In this document: positions 32,569-42,409 of the stretch, one piece after another
Numbering within the stretch: position 1 is the first letter of the stretch
How the letters are laid out: each line of letters begins with the position of its first letter
Program-made: the position numbers and the translations under genes
Source: Spongospora subterranea f. sp. subterranea
Taxonomy: Eukaryota; Endomyxa: Phytomyxea; Phytomyxea; Plasmodiophorida
Assembly: GCA_049724395.1 (NCBI GenBank)
Contig: JAUGWO010000017.1
Location: 27,851 to 91,850, forward strand
Direction: 5' to 3'
Length of the DNA: 64,000 nt
The notes under the pieces: model-generated
What the model was told of the DNA's origin: nothing
Database searches by the model: none
Seen by the model: the letters and a program-made list of their open reading frames with translations, nothing else

Positions 32569-34174
32569 ATGGTGAATATACTACTATGCCCTAACACGTT
32601 CAAGGGATCTCTGACCGGGGATCAGGCCAGTATCGCCATGAGCCATGGCTGCATGAAGGCGTTAGCAGGGCGCCCTGGCGACCGAGTCAGGACGATCGTG
32701 ATGGGCGATGGCGGGGACGGTGAATAGAATTCGCCCGGCGATTATGGGCAGCGGTACTGACCGAGATCTGCCCAGGGAGTGGCGATATATTGGGTCGAGC
32801 ATTACATGGCGAACCGGTCCATATTCAGGTGAGGTGTGTTAGTGTAGCGCCATGGTCATTGGTCGGACCCAACCCATTGATTATGTGCAGGCGAATAATG
32901 GGATTGGGCTCGTGTCTCCATCATCATATATATGGGCTCCAGACAGCTCTACCGCCATTATAGAGATCGCTAAAGTAGCTGGCCTTGCCTCGCTCAACCG
33001 TATATCGCCATCTTCCTCACTGACTAATGACCAGCTGATATGACCCAATTAGGCACTGACCGAAACCCGATGAGAACGTCAACTTATGGTGTTGGGGAGG
33101 TATTAAGGGATGCCGTTGTCAAAGGCGCCACCAAAATAGTGATTTGCTGTGGCGGATCGTGCAGTAATGATGGTGGGATTGGAGTTGGAGCAGCTCTAGG
33201 TTTCAGGTTTCAGGATGAGAATGGGAACGAGGTCGAACCGGTCGGAGGAAATCTCCACCGTATTCGGATTTTCAGGGAGCCGATCGATCCTGATAAGAGG
33301 TCGGCATTTGAGTCTGGCAGACGTTATCGTCATCTTATGGGGATTGACTTCAACAGGGAATTACTAAACCTGATTCGCAGGTTGAAGATAGTGGCTGCTG
33401 TCGACACTGATGCCACTTTCGTTGGTAATCATGGCGCTACCTTTACATTCGCCAAACAGAAAGGTGACCAGTGTCGACCTGGTTGGCGCTATTTCAATAG
33501 GCTGATCATGAATAACCAGGGGCGCGTCCTGAAGATTTGCCTGTCCTAGAGGAAGGCATGTGTAATATCCTATCATTATGGCGATCATCTGACCTATTCC
33601 CCGATAATCATCTTTACAATAGTAAAGGGGCAGGAGCTGCAGGAGGTGGCTATTCTGGACAGGGGTCACCGCTACAACCTGTTCTAAACGTCTTGGCCAG
33701 GTTTATCGGCTGGACTCATCGCCTTTTGTCACGCCCGTATTGAATCAGGGTTCGATATGATCTGCGGTCATGTCCATCTGAGAGAAGCTATATCGGAGGC
33801 GGATCTGGTGCTAACTGGTGAAGGGGCGGCTGATGCCACGTCTGGCAAGGTAAAGAAGGGAGAAGCCGATCATGGTCATGTTCTAACGCCTGTTGGTCCT
33901 GCAGGTGCCGTATGAGATAGCTAAACTCTGCCATCAATTTGGGGTTCATTGTGCAGTAATTACGGGGCAGATACCTGATCGTCGTCAACTTGATATATTG
34001 CTAGAGGGGGGAGCCAGCGCTGGAGTGTTTTCTATCGTCCCTGGCCCAATCGATGTCGACCACGCCATTGAACATGCAAAAGAACTGTTAGAGCAATCGA
34101 CAGAGAACGTCATCAGAGCGTTCATGGCTGGATACAACAAAAATTCACAATTGCGACCGCAATTGTCTGATTGA
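32569..34174 (+). CDS. Glycerate kinase, class I (GarK/GlxK) family
   Basis: About eight exons with introns of roughly 55-65 bp encode close to 400 residues, the family length. The enzyme phosphorylates D-glycerate, usually to 2-phosphoglycerate in this class. Diagnostic segments are CPNTFKGSLTGDQASIAM at the N terminus, VMGDGGDG, SSTAIIEIAKVAGL, TSTYGVGEVLRDAV, CGGSCSNDGGIGVGAALGF, GATFTFAKQKGA, GAGAAGGLSAGLIAF (rejoined across an intron starting GTGGCT), REAISEADLVLTGEG and VHCAVITGQI. The ATP and glycerate binding motifs are therefore complete. The family is common in bacteria and patchy in eukaryotes; the introns show that this copy is settled in the nuclear genome. The start ATG directly precedes the conserved NILLCPNTFKGS. 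Confidence 0.88.
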
Positions 34175-34284
34175 ACAAGGAGTTGAATCATTGCGGTGCT
34201 CGACATGATTTTCAGTTCTTTATTTCCCTTTTGATGAGTAGTAAAATAAAACAAAGCTGGTACTGAACTGAGTTCCAATGTCAG

Positions 34285-35209
34285 TGATAATATTACTGTA
34301 GATCTCAAATGATAATATTACTGTAGATCTCAAATGATAATATTACTGTAGATCTCAAATGATAATATTACTGTAGATCTCAAATGATAATATTACTGTA
34401 GATCTCAAATGATAATATTACTGTAGATCTCAAATGATAATATTACTGTAGATCTCAAATGATAATATTACTGTAGATCTCAAATGATAATATTACTGTA
34501 GATCTCAAATGATAATATTACTGTAGATCTCAAATGATAATATTACTGTAGATCTCAAATGATAATATTACTGTAGATCTCAAATGATAATATTACTGTA
34601 GATCTCAAATGATAATATTACTGTAGATCTCAAATGATAATATTACTGTAGATCTCAAATGATAATATTACTGTAGATCTCAAATGATAATATTACTGTA
34701 GATCTCAAATGATAATATTACTGTAGATCTCAAATGATAATATTGCTGTAGATCTCAAATGATAATATTACTGTAGATCTCAAATGATAATATTACTGTA
34801 GATCTCAAATGATAATATTACTGTAGATCTCAAATGATAATATTGCTGTAGATCTCAAATGATAATATTACTGTAGATCTCAAATGATAATATTACTGTA
34901 GATCTCAAATGATAATATTACTGTAGATCTCAAATGATAATATTACTGTAGATCTCAAATGATAATATTACTGTAGATCTCAAATGATAATATTACTGTA
35001 GATCTCAAATGATAATATTACTGTAGATCTCAAATGATAATATTACTGTAGATCTCAAATGATAATATTACTGTAGATCTCAAATGATAATATTACTGTA
35101 GATCTCAAATGATAATATTACTGTAGATCTCAAATGATAATATTACTGTAGATCTCAAATGATAATATTACTGTAGATCTCAAATGATAATATTGCTGTA
35201 GATCTCAAA
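34285..35209. repeat. 25-bp minisatellite, 37 copies
   Basis: Exactly 925 bp, or 37 units of TGATAATATTACTGTAGATC plus TCAAA. Units are identical except for an A-to-G change (ATTGCTG) in units 19, 23 and 37. Each unit contains TAATATTAC and an AGATCT palindrome, so successive AGATCT sites can pair and place TAATATTAC in the loop. The array starts about 110 bp downstream of the glycerate kinase stop. The near-perfect homogeneity indicates recent expansion or continuing correction. Confidence 0.97.
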
Positions 35210-38200
35210 TACCCACAGTAAACAATAGCCTTTGGACTCACAATTAATAACGTCTTGATCTCTACTGTATCGGTCTCAGATTTTAGACTGTAGTAAACAA
35301 CTTGATCAGTAATTTGTCGCAATATCAAAGCAGATATCTGAGCCCAATTCAAGAGTGAGTACGAAAAATAATCGAGTATTGCAAGTGAATATATCCAAGG
35401 TGCGCGTTGGGACAATCTGCACAATGTTTGTGATCCAACGAGTTCCCCAGCGAATCTCGAATGTTAACTGTCAAGGTGCTGTTGAGTGCTCGAGGGCAAC
35501 TCCACGAGTTCGTTAAGGTTGAAGTAATAGCACACTAGAAAAGGCCTTCCCAGAACATTTCAGCATTGGCACTCTGAAAACATTTGCGATGAATCAACAA
35601 AAGTTTTTTCAGACAAGTATGAGTATTTTGTTGGCATGACATAGTGGGTCCGATGCACCAAACGGCAACAGTGATGATGATGATTAGATAACATCGGGAA
35701 AGTCGACGATCGAAAAGTTATTCAACTTGAACCGCAATATTGATGGACATCCGAGACTGATGACTACCAAGTTCGGTCGGTGTCCTCCAGGGTTCTCAGC
35801 CTCTCCGCGTCGAAAGTTTGGCAGTGAAGCTGCAGGCGCTATTAACGAAGTTGTGACATGAAGACGACAGAAGAAGTTGTGAAGACGATGGCAGTGACTG
35901 GTATGGAATGGTATAGAAAAGCGGAAGAATTCTTGTGGTTTCGGGGAAATTTGTGCTCGATTTCATCGCCCAGTGAGTGAGACGTTGAGCGACACGAATC
36001 TACTCATCAATACGATGAGCTATCATCCTGCACATTGGATATTGACACCTCAACAAATCGTGTGCTCCTCGTGTGCATTGATCCACTTCTTCTTTAGCGC
36101 AAACTCGATGGCAACACGGGTCAGATACGTGATCACATATTTGAACGGCCGATTGTCATGTTGATCGCGTGTGCATTGTCATCAGCAACAGAACAGTTCG
36201 ACAAATTCCGACAAATCTTATCGCAGCACAATCCCACAAAATCAGTGTTGCCGCAAAAATACGCGTCGCATCCAATTACTGCATCGTGATTAAAACTGTC
36301 GAAAGAACGGTCGAACCATGCGTTGAGGCCCTCATTGGATTGCTGGACTGGGCATTGACAACCCCGAAATGGATTGCTTTAGAGATCAAGATACGCCTGT
36401 GATATGTCAACTGCCTCTCTGTGTTTTGAAGCGTTGAGCAAGACCATTCCGGTGCTATTTAACCAATAAACCCTGGTGTCGACGCTAATGCTCAGACACC
36501 GCGACCGTCGCAATTGGATTAGCGCCGAACTTAAACTGTGAAGCGAATGATCTTCTTCAACTGTTTGTAAAACAGAGAGGATCTCGATTCATCGAATGTT
36601 TCAATGCCATTTCAAGTTGATGATGTACAGATCGACGTAGAGATTGTCATTGATGTTGGCGGTGTCTACACATAGTTGTTCATGCCAGTTTGAGAATTTG
36701 AGATTAACTAGAAATGGAATACTTTGTGATCTGGCCACGAGCGATAATGTATCGTCATGATCGATGATGATTCGATAAGAAACGACGATCTGAATATCAC
36801 TCAGCTTGAAAGGAACGAAACCAATGACGTCGATAGCAGGGGAGAAACGCTCATGTCAACAAGCCGCTCTCGTATGGTGCATTGAATTGTTTTCAGCACG
36901 AGCTTCAAAATCAGGAAGAGCGATGCCTGCCTCTGTAATAAAGGTGTGGGCAAACGAGGTGATCCTGGTGGACCATATGTCGATGATATCGTAAAGGTCA
37001 TTACAGTCCCTGAACAGCATTGCCGAACACCTTCACGTTAAGCTCAACGGCGACAAGAGGACAGATACTGAGTACAACAATAACATCGTTCATCATCCCC
37101 GGACCCTGAACAAGTATCGCATTGAGATCTAGGGCAATATTCTGTCCTTACAAAGGGAGAACACCTTCAACAAGTCCACCCAACACCTGACGAGAAGTCA
37201 TTTCCTTTCCTCTTCCTTGCCGACACCTTGATCTATGTGGTAGCAAGTAGACCAGATAAAACTCTACCCGTTTACCCAAAACATCCCGGCCGTTAAGCGG
37301 ATCCTCCAACACAGCATGCTTATCAGACCGTCAAACTTGCCACAACTGTTTACGCAGACGCTGGCTTCGCCAACAACTACAACGTCACTCCACTACCGTC
37401 ATAATCTTCATCAGACACGTTCCAATTCTTTGAAGTTCAAAACGACAATCAAATACGACACTTTTGACGACTGAAATTGAACTCAACGCCTTAGGGCATG
37501 CCTCAACGTGAGTGATGCGATTGTCTTTACCCTTCTGGACCAGATGCAGCTGAATCTCGAATTGACCATGAAAGAATACACCGGCCCCGAACTCCACCTA
37601 CAACGGAACACATTGCCATCCGGATGGGCTTCGTTTGTAGATCATCATGTCGATATATCTTGGTAAACCTCTGTCCGACCATTGACCGTGCTCGATGACC
37701 CTCGTGCTGCCTTCCACGTTGAAGGGAAGAAAGATGGCTACAATATTGGCGGCCAATGAAATAACAACGACCGACGATATCAACATTGGCGGTGATACAG
37801 AGTGCACCTCCGAATACAATGACATCGACCACGCCGACACCGACGTTAATGAAATTACCCGAGACGACGAATACCGATCAAGCGCGTTCAGCCGAAGGAT
37901 ATGTTGAACGTCCCGGACGTGACGCGATCGGTTCGTGCCCAAGAAAATAATACAACACTCCTCTAATCGTTCCCGTTTGCCAAATCCGAAGGGCGTTTTG
38001 CTACCAACATTCATGTAGTCGAAAACATTCTTCAGAAAAGCAGTTTTGCTGTGGTATCTTGGTCGAAAGCGCCCGGCATCTTGTTAGATTCAACACGATC
38101 TGTTATTGATTGTTGAGCAATATTCTGGCTGCACACATTATCGAGGAAGGTGAATCCAGTTCAGATTGGTTCCTGTCTTTCCCGGTTGATGGCAGGTACC

Positions 38201-38689
38201 ATGGTTGGGTCCATTACGAACAAGAGTATTGGATCGTGGAAACAGCTGAATGAGGTTGACGTATGAGTTGCGATGCCGATTCCAAATGGGTTCCGTTTGG
38301 CCGTATCTCGTATTCCGGGCGTCGCAACAATGCATCGGATTTCCAGAAAGGCTACCGGGGCAGTGAACGGAAATAAGATGGTGTTCCGCGAGAAACAAAA
38401 CCAACGGCCGGTTTTGTCGACGACGACTGAACGATTCAGTAGACGTTAAACACATCAAGGTTCTATGGTGGCTGTAGACGGTGATCTCGTCCAGTGCACC
38501 TTTTAGAAGATAAAATCGCCAGTTGGTTCGGAATCCAAAGCAATTTCGAAGTGAACAGAAAGTTAGAGTTGAAGTGTTTTGTAAATGAGCGCGGTGGTGA
38601 CAGGGAGTTTCCAGTCAAGCGCCGACACGAATGTGTGCAACCATGTGATGGTTAATCTTTCTTCGCCAGTGCTATCATGCGACGATCTT
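35210..38689. other. Gene-poor region with decayed coding traces
   Basis: No intact gene. Frames such as 36806-36994 (plus, WCIELFSARASKSGRAMPAS) and 37598-38014 (minus) are short and unsupported. Around 37200-37400 plus-strand fragments (YADAGFANNYN) faintly recall retroelement RNase H, and minus-strand pieces at 38140-38460 may belong to the fossil retroelement listed next. I regard the whole stretch as old, degraded repeat-derived DNA. Confidence 0.4.
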
Positions 38690-39080
38690 TCCAAATTTTT
38701 GCGAAAACTTTTGTGTAAAAGCTATCGAAGTCTAGAGAATTTTGGACATCCATAGCTGCTCCGGTGTTGCCCGATTGAAAATCGTCTGCACTTTGTTTGA
38801 CTTCATCTGAATACCCTCGGTAGTGCAACGCATTCGACCTCGCGTGTGGTAAGAAGGCGTTTCAGAGTTTTGCGAGAAGGCCCCTCTGATCACCCATATC
38901 GGTAATGATCCAATGGTTTTGTCGTGTGATCCCGGTCTGCAGAGCATGTCAGAATATCGTCGAGATAAACGAAACGGGGGTTTTTCGAACAACGTCGGTC
39001 ATGAAGGCTCTGGAAAAATCACGACGTTTCGAAACGGAAGATATTGCGATTTTGTGGAGACATAGAGTTCGAAATCCAGT
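38690..39080 (-). mobile_element. Fossil Ty3/gypsy reverse-transcriptase remnant
   Basis: The minus strand contains PRFVYLDDILTCSADRDHTT, the core of a Ty3/gypsy reverse transcriptase with its YLDD active-site motif. Diverged surroundings that fit the same domain lie on both sides. The remnant is heavily broken with several interruptions. No LTRs could be found, and related traces may extend left to about 38100. It is clearly older than the gypsy element at 42-47 kb. Confidence 0.55.
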
Positions 39081-39178
39081 ATAACTGGGGTTGTTTGTCG
39101 CCAGAAATCAACTCGCAGACGCAAAATGGGAGAACAAATCAAAAAGTGGCATTGGCCAAGAAATAGATGAGCATTATA

Positions 39179-39598
39179 TTACTCCAGATAGGGAATGTGT
39201 TCTAACCAGGCGCATTTCGCCATACCGCCATTTCGAGAGCTTTGCTGCCTCCTATAACGTGATTCTGAACAATCGTAAACTTCGCAAACTTGTGCGAACT
39301 TCTCCACGAGCTCGTCTTTCCTGGGTAGATATTTGTTGGGCAAAAAACCAACACGGCATCTTTCTTCACCATTCACAATGACAACAACCGGCAGTGCTTC
39401 CTCAATTCCATTTGGACCTATGAAGTCAGGTCACCTTTGAAAGTCGATGGCGCAGAACTAACCGTCGATGATACTGAATTTGACTCTGATTAAAGATCCG
39501 ACATCAACCTGCTCCCCACAAACAGCATGTCTGTTGCATGATCGCTCATGAGTTGATTCTGCGAGTCCGAAAATCTCGACGTCATATTCCAACGGCAT
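39179..39598 (-). CDS. Small Cys-containing protein, free paralogue of the transposon passenger
   Basis: Exon 1 (39598-39463), a 45-bp intron (39462-39418) and exon 2 (39417-39179) give 124 residues. Conserved with the gene at 40102: EIFGLAES..., RSCNRHAVCG, SLIRVKF, then RCRVGFLPNKYLPRKDELVE, FAQVCEVYD and NGGMAKCAWLEHIP. The intron lies at the same codon and phase (after the first base of the Gly codon before Pro) in both genes. No signal peptide. I recall similar proteins with RSCC-x2-DVCG and CRVGFLP motifs from oomycete genomes but cannot name a function. The gene is complete and lies 155 bp from the outer inverted-repeat element. Confidence 0.7.
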
Positions 39599-39863
39599 TG
39601 AACCCGCACCAATATCTCAAACGTCGGACTATATGGCCGAACCACGGTACTGTACTGTCACTGTCACTGGGTAACAGAGGGAAGTGCAGCTCTTCACGTA
39701 TCAAGTGTTAATAGCATCTATTGTAATCCACCTGACCAGTGTATACCGATGTACCGTACGGCACGAAATAACGTATCAACTTTACCGTAATCCTTGGTCG
39801 GATGTACCCTTCACTGAGATGTACCCCCCTCTGTACATTTTTCTCGCAGTTTGTGAGGAAATA

Positions 39864-40089
39864 CCTACCGTATTCCTCGGAGCTCTGTACCCCCCAAACC
39901 CTAAACTCCGTGAGAGGCTAGCGACATCATTATTAACGCTACATTTCCCGAAATATCTCTTTTGGATAGGGTATCGGATACCTTACAAGTTTCCCAGTGG
40001 GAAATTTACTGTATTTTACAATGCGTAGCTGTCGGGGCTTCACGGAGTTTAGGGTTTGGGGGGTACAGAGCTCCGAGGAATACGGTAGG
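39864..40089. repeat. Innermost MITE with about 45-50 bp inverted repeats
   Basis: Arms about 39862-39911 and 40042-40091 are reverse complements: ACCTACCGTATTCCTCGGAG on the left, with GGAATACGGTAGGT at the right edge. The loop is about 130 bp. TA is found at the outer edge of both arms, and a second TA pair lies four bases further in, so the exact ends are either 39864-40089 or 39868-40085. The arms include AAACCCTAAACTCC. The passenger gene start lies 10 bp beyond its right edge, so the MITE may carry promoter sequence for it. Confidence 0.8.
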
Positions 40090-40101
40090 TATCTGCCCAT
40101 C

Positions 40102-40555
40102 ATGGATGGGGAATGGAATAATGGGGCATCCGACTTCGAGATCTTTGGCCTTCGAGCTTCGGACAACGGTCGTTCCTGCTGTTCGCATGATGTTTGCGGG
40201 GCATGCATAATTCCTGGAGCGGTAATTCGTTTACATGAAGTTCGTGTTAAAGGTTGCGGTTCTACTGTATCTTGTCATGGGTTGCCTGCAAATACTGAAC
40301 CATACTTGCAAAGGCCCTGACGACAACACGCAAAGTGCTATAGCCGCGGTCTCAATATGGGATGGCGCTGAGAGTTGCAGAATAGGATTTTTACCCAAAT
40401 CTTACCTGCCAGTAAAGGATAGATTTGTCGGTCGCTTCGCACAAGTCACTTCGTTATACGATGAATCGACAAACTCGCATTTACGGCGTAAATCCCAGCG
40501 TAATTTTGGAATGGCGTCTTGCAGTTTTCTCGATGCTATTCCAATGGGTGAATAA
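40102..40555 (+). CDS. Passenger gene of the pogo-like transposon
   Basis: Exon 1 (40102-40252), a 61-bp GT-AG intron (40253-40313) and exon 2 (40314-40555) give 130 residues. Motifs are SDFEIFGLRASDNGRSCCSH, DVCGACIIPG, IRLHEV, AIAAVSIWDGAESCRIGFLP, KDRFVGRFAQVTSLYDES and QRNFGMASCSFLDAIP. The protein aligns throughout with the gene at 39179-39598, about 40% identical by eye, with the intron at the same site and phase. It lies inside the transposon ends and converges on the transposase. An alternative unspliced frame starting at 40235 looks like a signal peptide, but that stretch is the intron. The function is unknown; an accessory role in transposition or a captured host gene are both possible. 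Confidence 0.75.
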
Positions 40556-40573
40556 ACCCTAAATTTGTATGTA

Positions 40574-41742
40574 TTATCCCATCTTGATGCCGATATGGTC
40601 CCATGTGTTTAAAACTGTATCCATGGAAATCTGGCGCCACGATGTCGAAATCCATGTTGCAACATCCAGCCGCCCTGGTTTTTGACCAGTCTGTCGACTT
40701 CGCAAAGACTTTTCGTATTCCGCTTTTGTATACAACTTGAAGGGGCGGTTAATCCCAACATCAAGCACCTGTAGAGTACTCGTACACCTGGGGACAATAA
40801 ATTCGGGCATTGTCCCCACAGACGCCAAAGCGTCCGATACAGATGTTACCATGTGAGCTTTGAACGAGTCCATAATCAAATATGATTGATTGAAGACTTG
40901 GATGAAAGCCAAGGTTTCCAGACACGATCGATCCATTCCAGCATGAGCTCCTCATTAATCCAAGCTTTGTCTTGAACGCTGTAAACGCAGTCATCGGGAA
41001 ATCCGAGCTCGACACACCTAGTTATTACTTCTCGACGGATTCGGCCAGTTCGCGTCCCTTTGAAAACCACAAACGGAGGTAGCTTGCATCCATCCAGGGC
41101 AACACCTAACAGAACGGTGCACCGACTTGAACTGCCTGTAGTGGCAACGGTAATGGTGCGTTGACCTCTCCTACTCAGTGTTGTGGGAGATGGTTGATCA
41201 AAGTCCACGTTAGTCTCATCAATGTTGACTACCGCACCAGCAGGTAGCTTCAACATTTTTATCTGCTGATTTACGGCCTCTAGAAAATCAATCTCTAAAT
41301 CGTCCGTTTGGCGAGTTCTTTGGGCCTCATGGGTTTTGCGACGAATCGTGATATTTTCACGCCTCAGGAACCGCTCAATTCTTTGCCGGAGGGCAGGTAA
41401 CCGACCGGGCAGCAGGTCAGGACAAAGCCGAACGGCCTCCTGGACCAAGGTGTTGATGCCAACTGGACGATCAAGCGCCCGCTCTGACTCAAAATACTCC
41501 AGCAAACCTTCATACAAATCAGGGTGTTGAAGTCGGCCAGACGACGGGCAGTGGATGAACCTGCTGTTCTGAATCGAACCATCTCCGACTTTATCGAAGA
41601 GTTTCTTCCACTTCCTGATTTGACAAGGAGCAACACCGTATTTGGATGCCGACGGTCGAATCAAACCAGGCGAATTATAAGCCTCCTCCACGATGACCTT
41701 CTTTTCTGCTAAGGTGAACAAGCATTTTCCTCGAGCACCCAT
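40574..41742 (-). pseudogene. pogo-like transposase (DDE, CENP-B type), frameshifted
   Basis: Start at ATG 41742 (an upstream GTG frame has no ATG). N-terminal helix-turn-helix: FTLAEKKVIVEEAYNS...ASKYGVAPCQIRKWKKLF. The catalytic domain has the first Asp in VVNIDETNVDFD, the second in SYLIMDSFKAHM and the third in TSTLQVLDVGINRPFK, with 35 residues between the last two (DD35D). A GVALDGCKLPPFVVFKG block and WINEELMLEWIDRVW lie between. The frame changes by one base between WIDRVW and SYLIMD, at about 40880-40930, so a full-length protein is not produced. Otherwise the sequence is well preserved, which fits a young element. Confidence 0.88.
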
Positions 41743-42409
41743 GTTACACACCGTTGGAAAGCTCTGGATGAGACGAATCGATTACCTTACACAAACAGAG
41801 GTATTTATGTACACGGTACCCGCATTAAAGGTAACATTCCGCAACGGAGATTTCTCCGCATTTTTTTTTGCTTTTTTTTCAATTTTTTTTTGGCGGGGTC
41901 CTTGGTAGATTTTCTATCTTCCGTTCAATGCAACCAGAAGCCTGGGAACAAACATCGACGCCATCCTTGCTCAAATGTACCCCTTCACTCTAAAAAAAGT
42001 GCGTAGGCAGTACATTTGGGGGTACATCCGACCAAGGATTACGGTAATAACGTATAATCGACCCCCCGGCACATAAGTATGGTAAAAATACCGGCACATT
42101 GGCATTTTTGGTCACACAAAATAAGTGCACTTTGATACTTTCCATCAAACTTGAAACTCCGTGACTCCCGACGTTGCCCAATTGTAAAATGCACTACCAT
42201 ACCCAACTGGTAGGGTACATACACTACGGTATATCCTCTGTAAATACACTCAGGTGTATCATTTCCTATATACATTAAGATATATCATTTCATATGCACA
42301 CTTTCTCGACACACAATGCTGACACATGTAGCTTTCTCGGCACACAAGTTTGCGCAGCACATTGAACAAATAGCTGATACGATATTTTGTGCCGTACGGT
42401 AGTCTAGAA

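Larger units (their letters stand above)
39785..42044. mobile_element. pogo-like DNA transposon, 2260 bp
   Basis: Perfect 25-bp terminal inverted repeats start CCGTAATCCTTGGTCGGATG at 39785 and end at 42044. They are flanked by TA on both sides (39783-39784 and 42045-42046), the pogo/mariner target duplication. It encodes a minus-strand DDD transposase (40574-41742) and a plus-strand spliced passenger gene (40102-40555). A further inverted-repeat element is inserted near its left end. Perfect terminal repeats suggest recent movement, although the transposase frame is now shifted. T-rich tracts lie at about 41860-41893 inside the right end. Confidence 0.92.
39754..42399. mobile_element. Outer TA-flanked inverted-repeat element (host of the pogo insertion)
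   Basis: The left end CCGTACGGCACGAAATAACG (39754) matches the reverse complement of the right end, CCGTACGGCACAAAATATCG (ending at 42399). The match continues for about 28 bp with three mismatches. TA lies directly outside both ends (39752-39753 and 42400-42401). Removing the inner transposon leaves only about 385 bp with no coding capacity, so this is a pogo/Tc1-mariner-type MITE. Its right part holds repeated TTTCTCG(A/G)CACACAA words. The gypsy element begins just outside its right end. Confidence 0.75.

Noticed and set aside
40235-40313. Signal peptide start (MKFVLKVAVLLYLVMG) for the passenger protein
   Set aside because: This segment is a GT-AG intron: removing it restores the frame to the upstream conserved half, and the paralogue has its intron at the same site.
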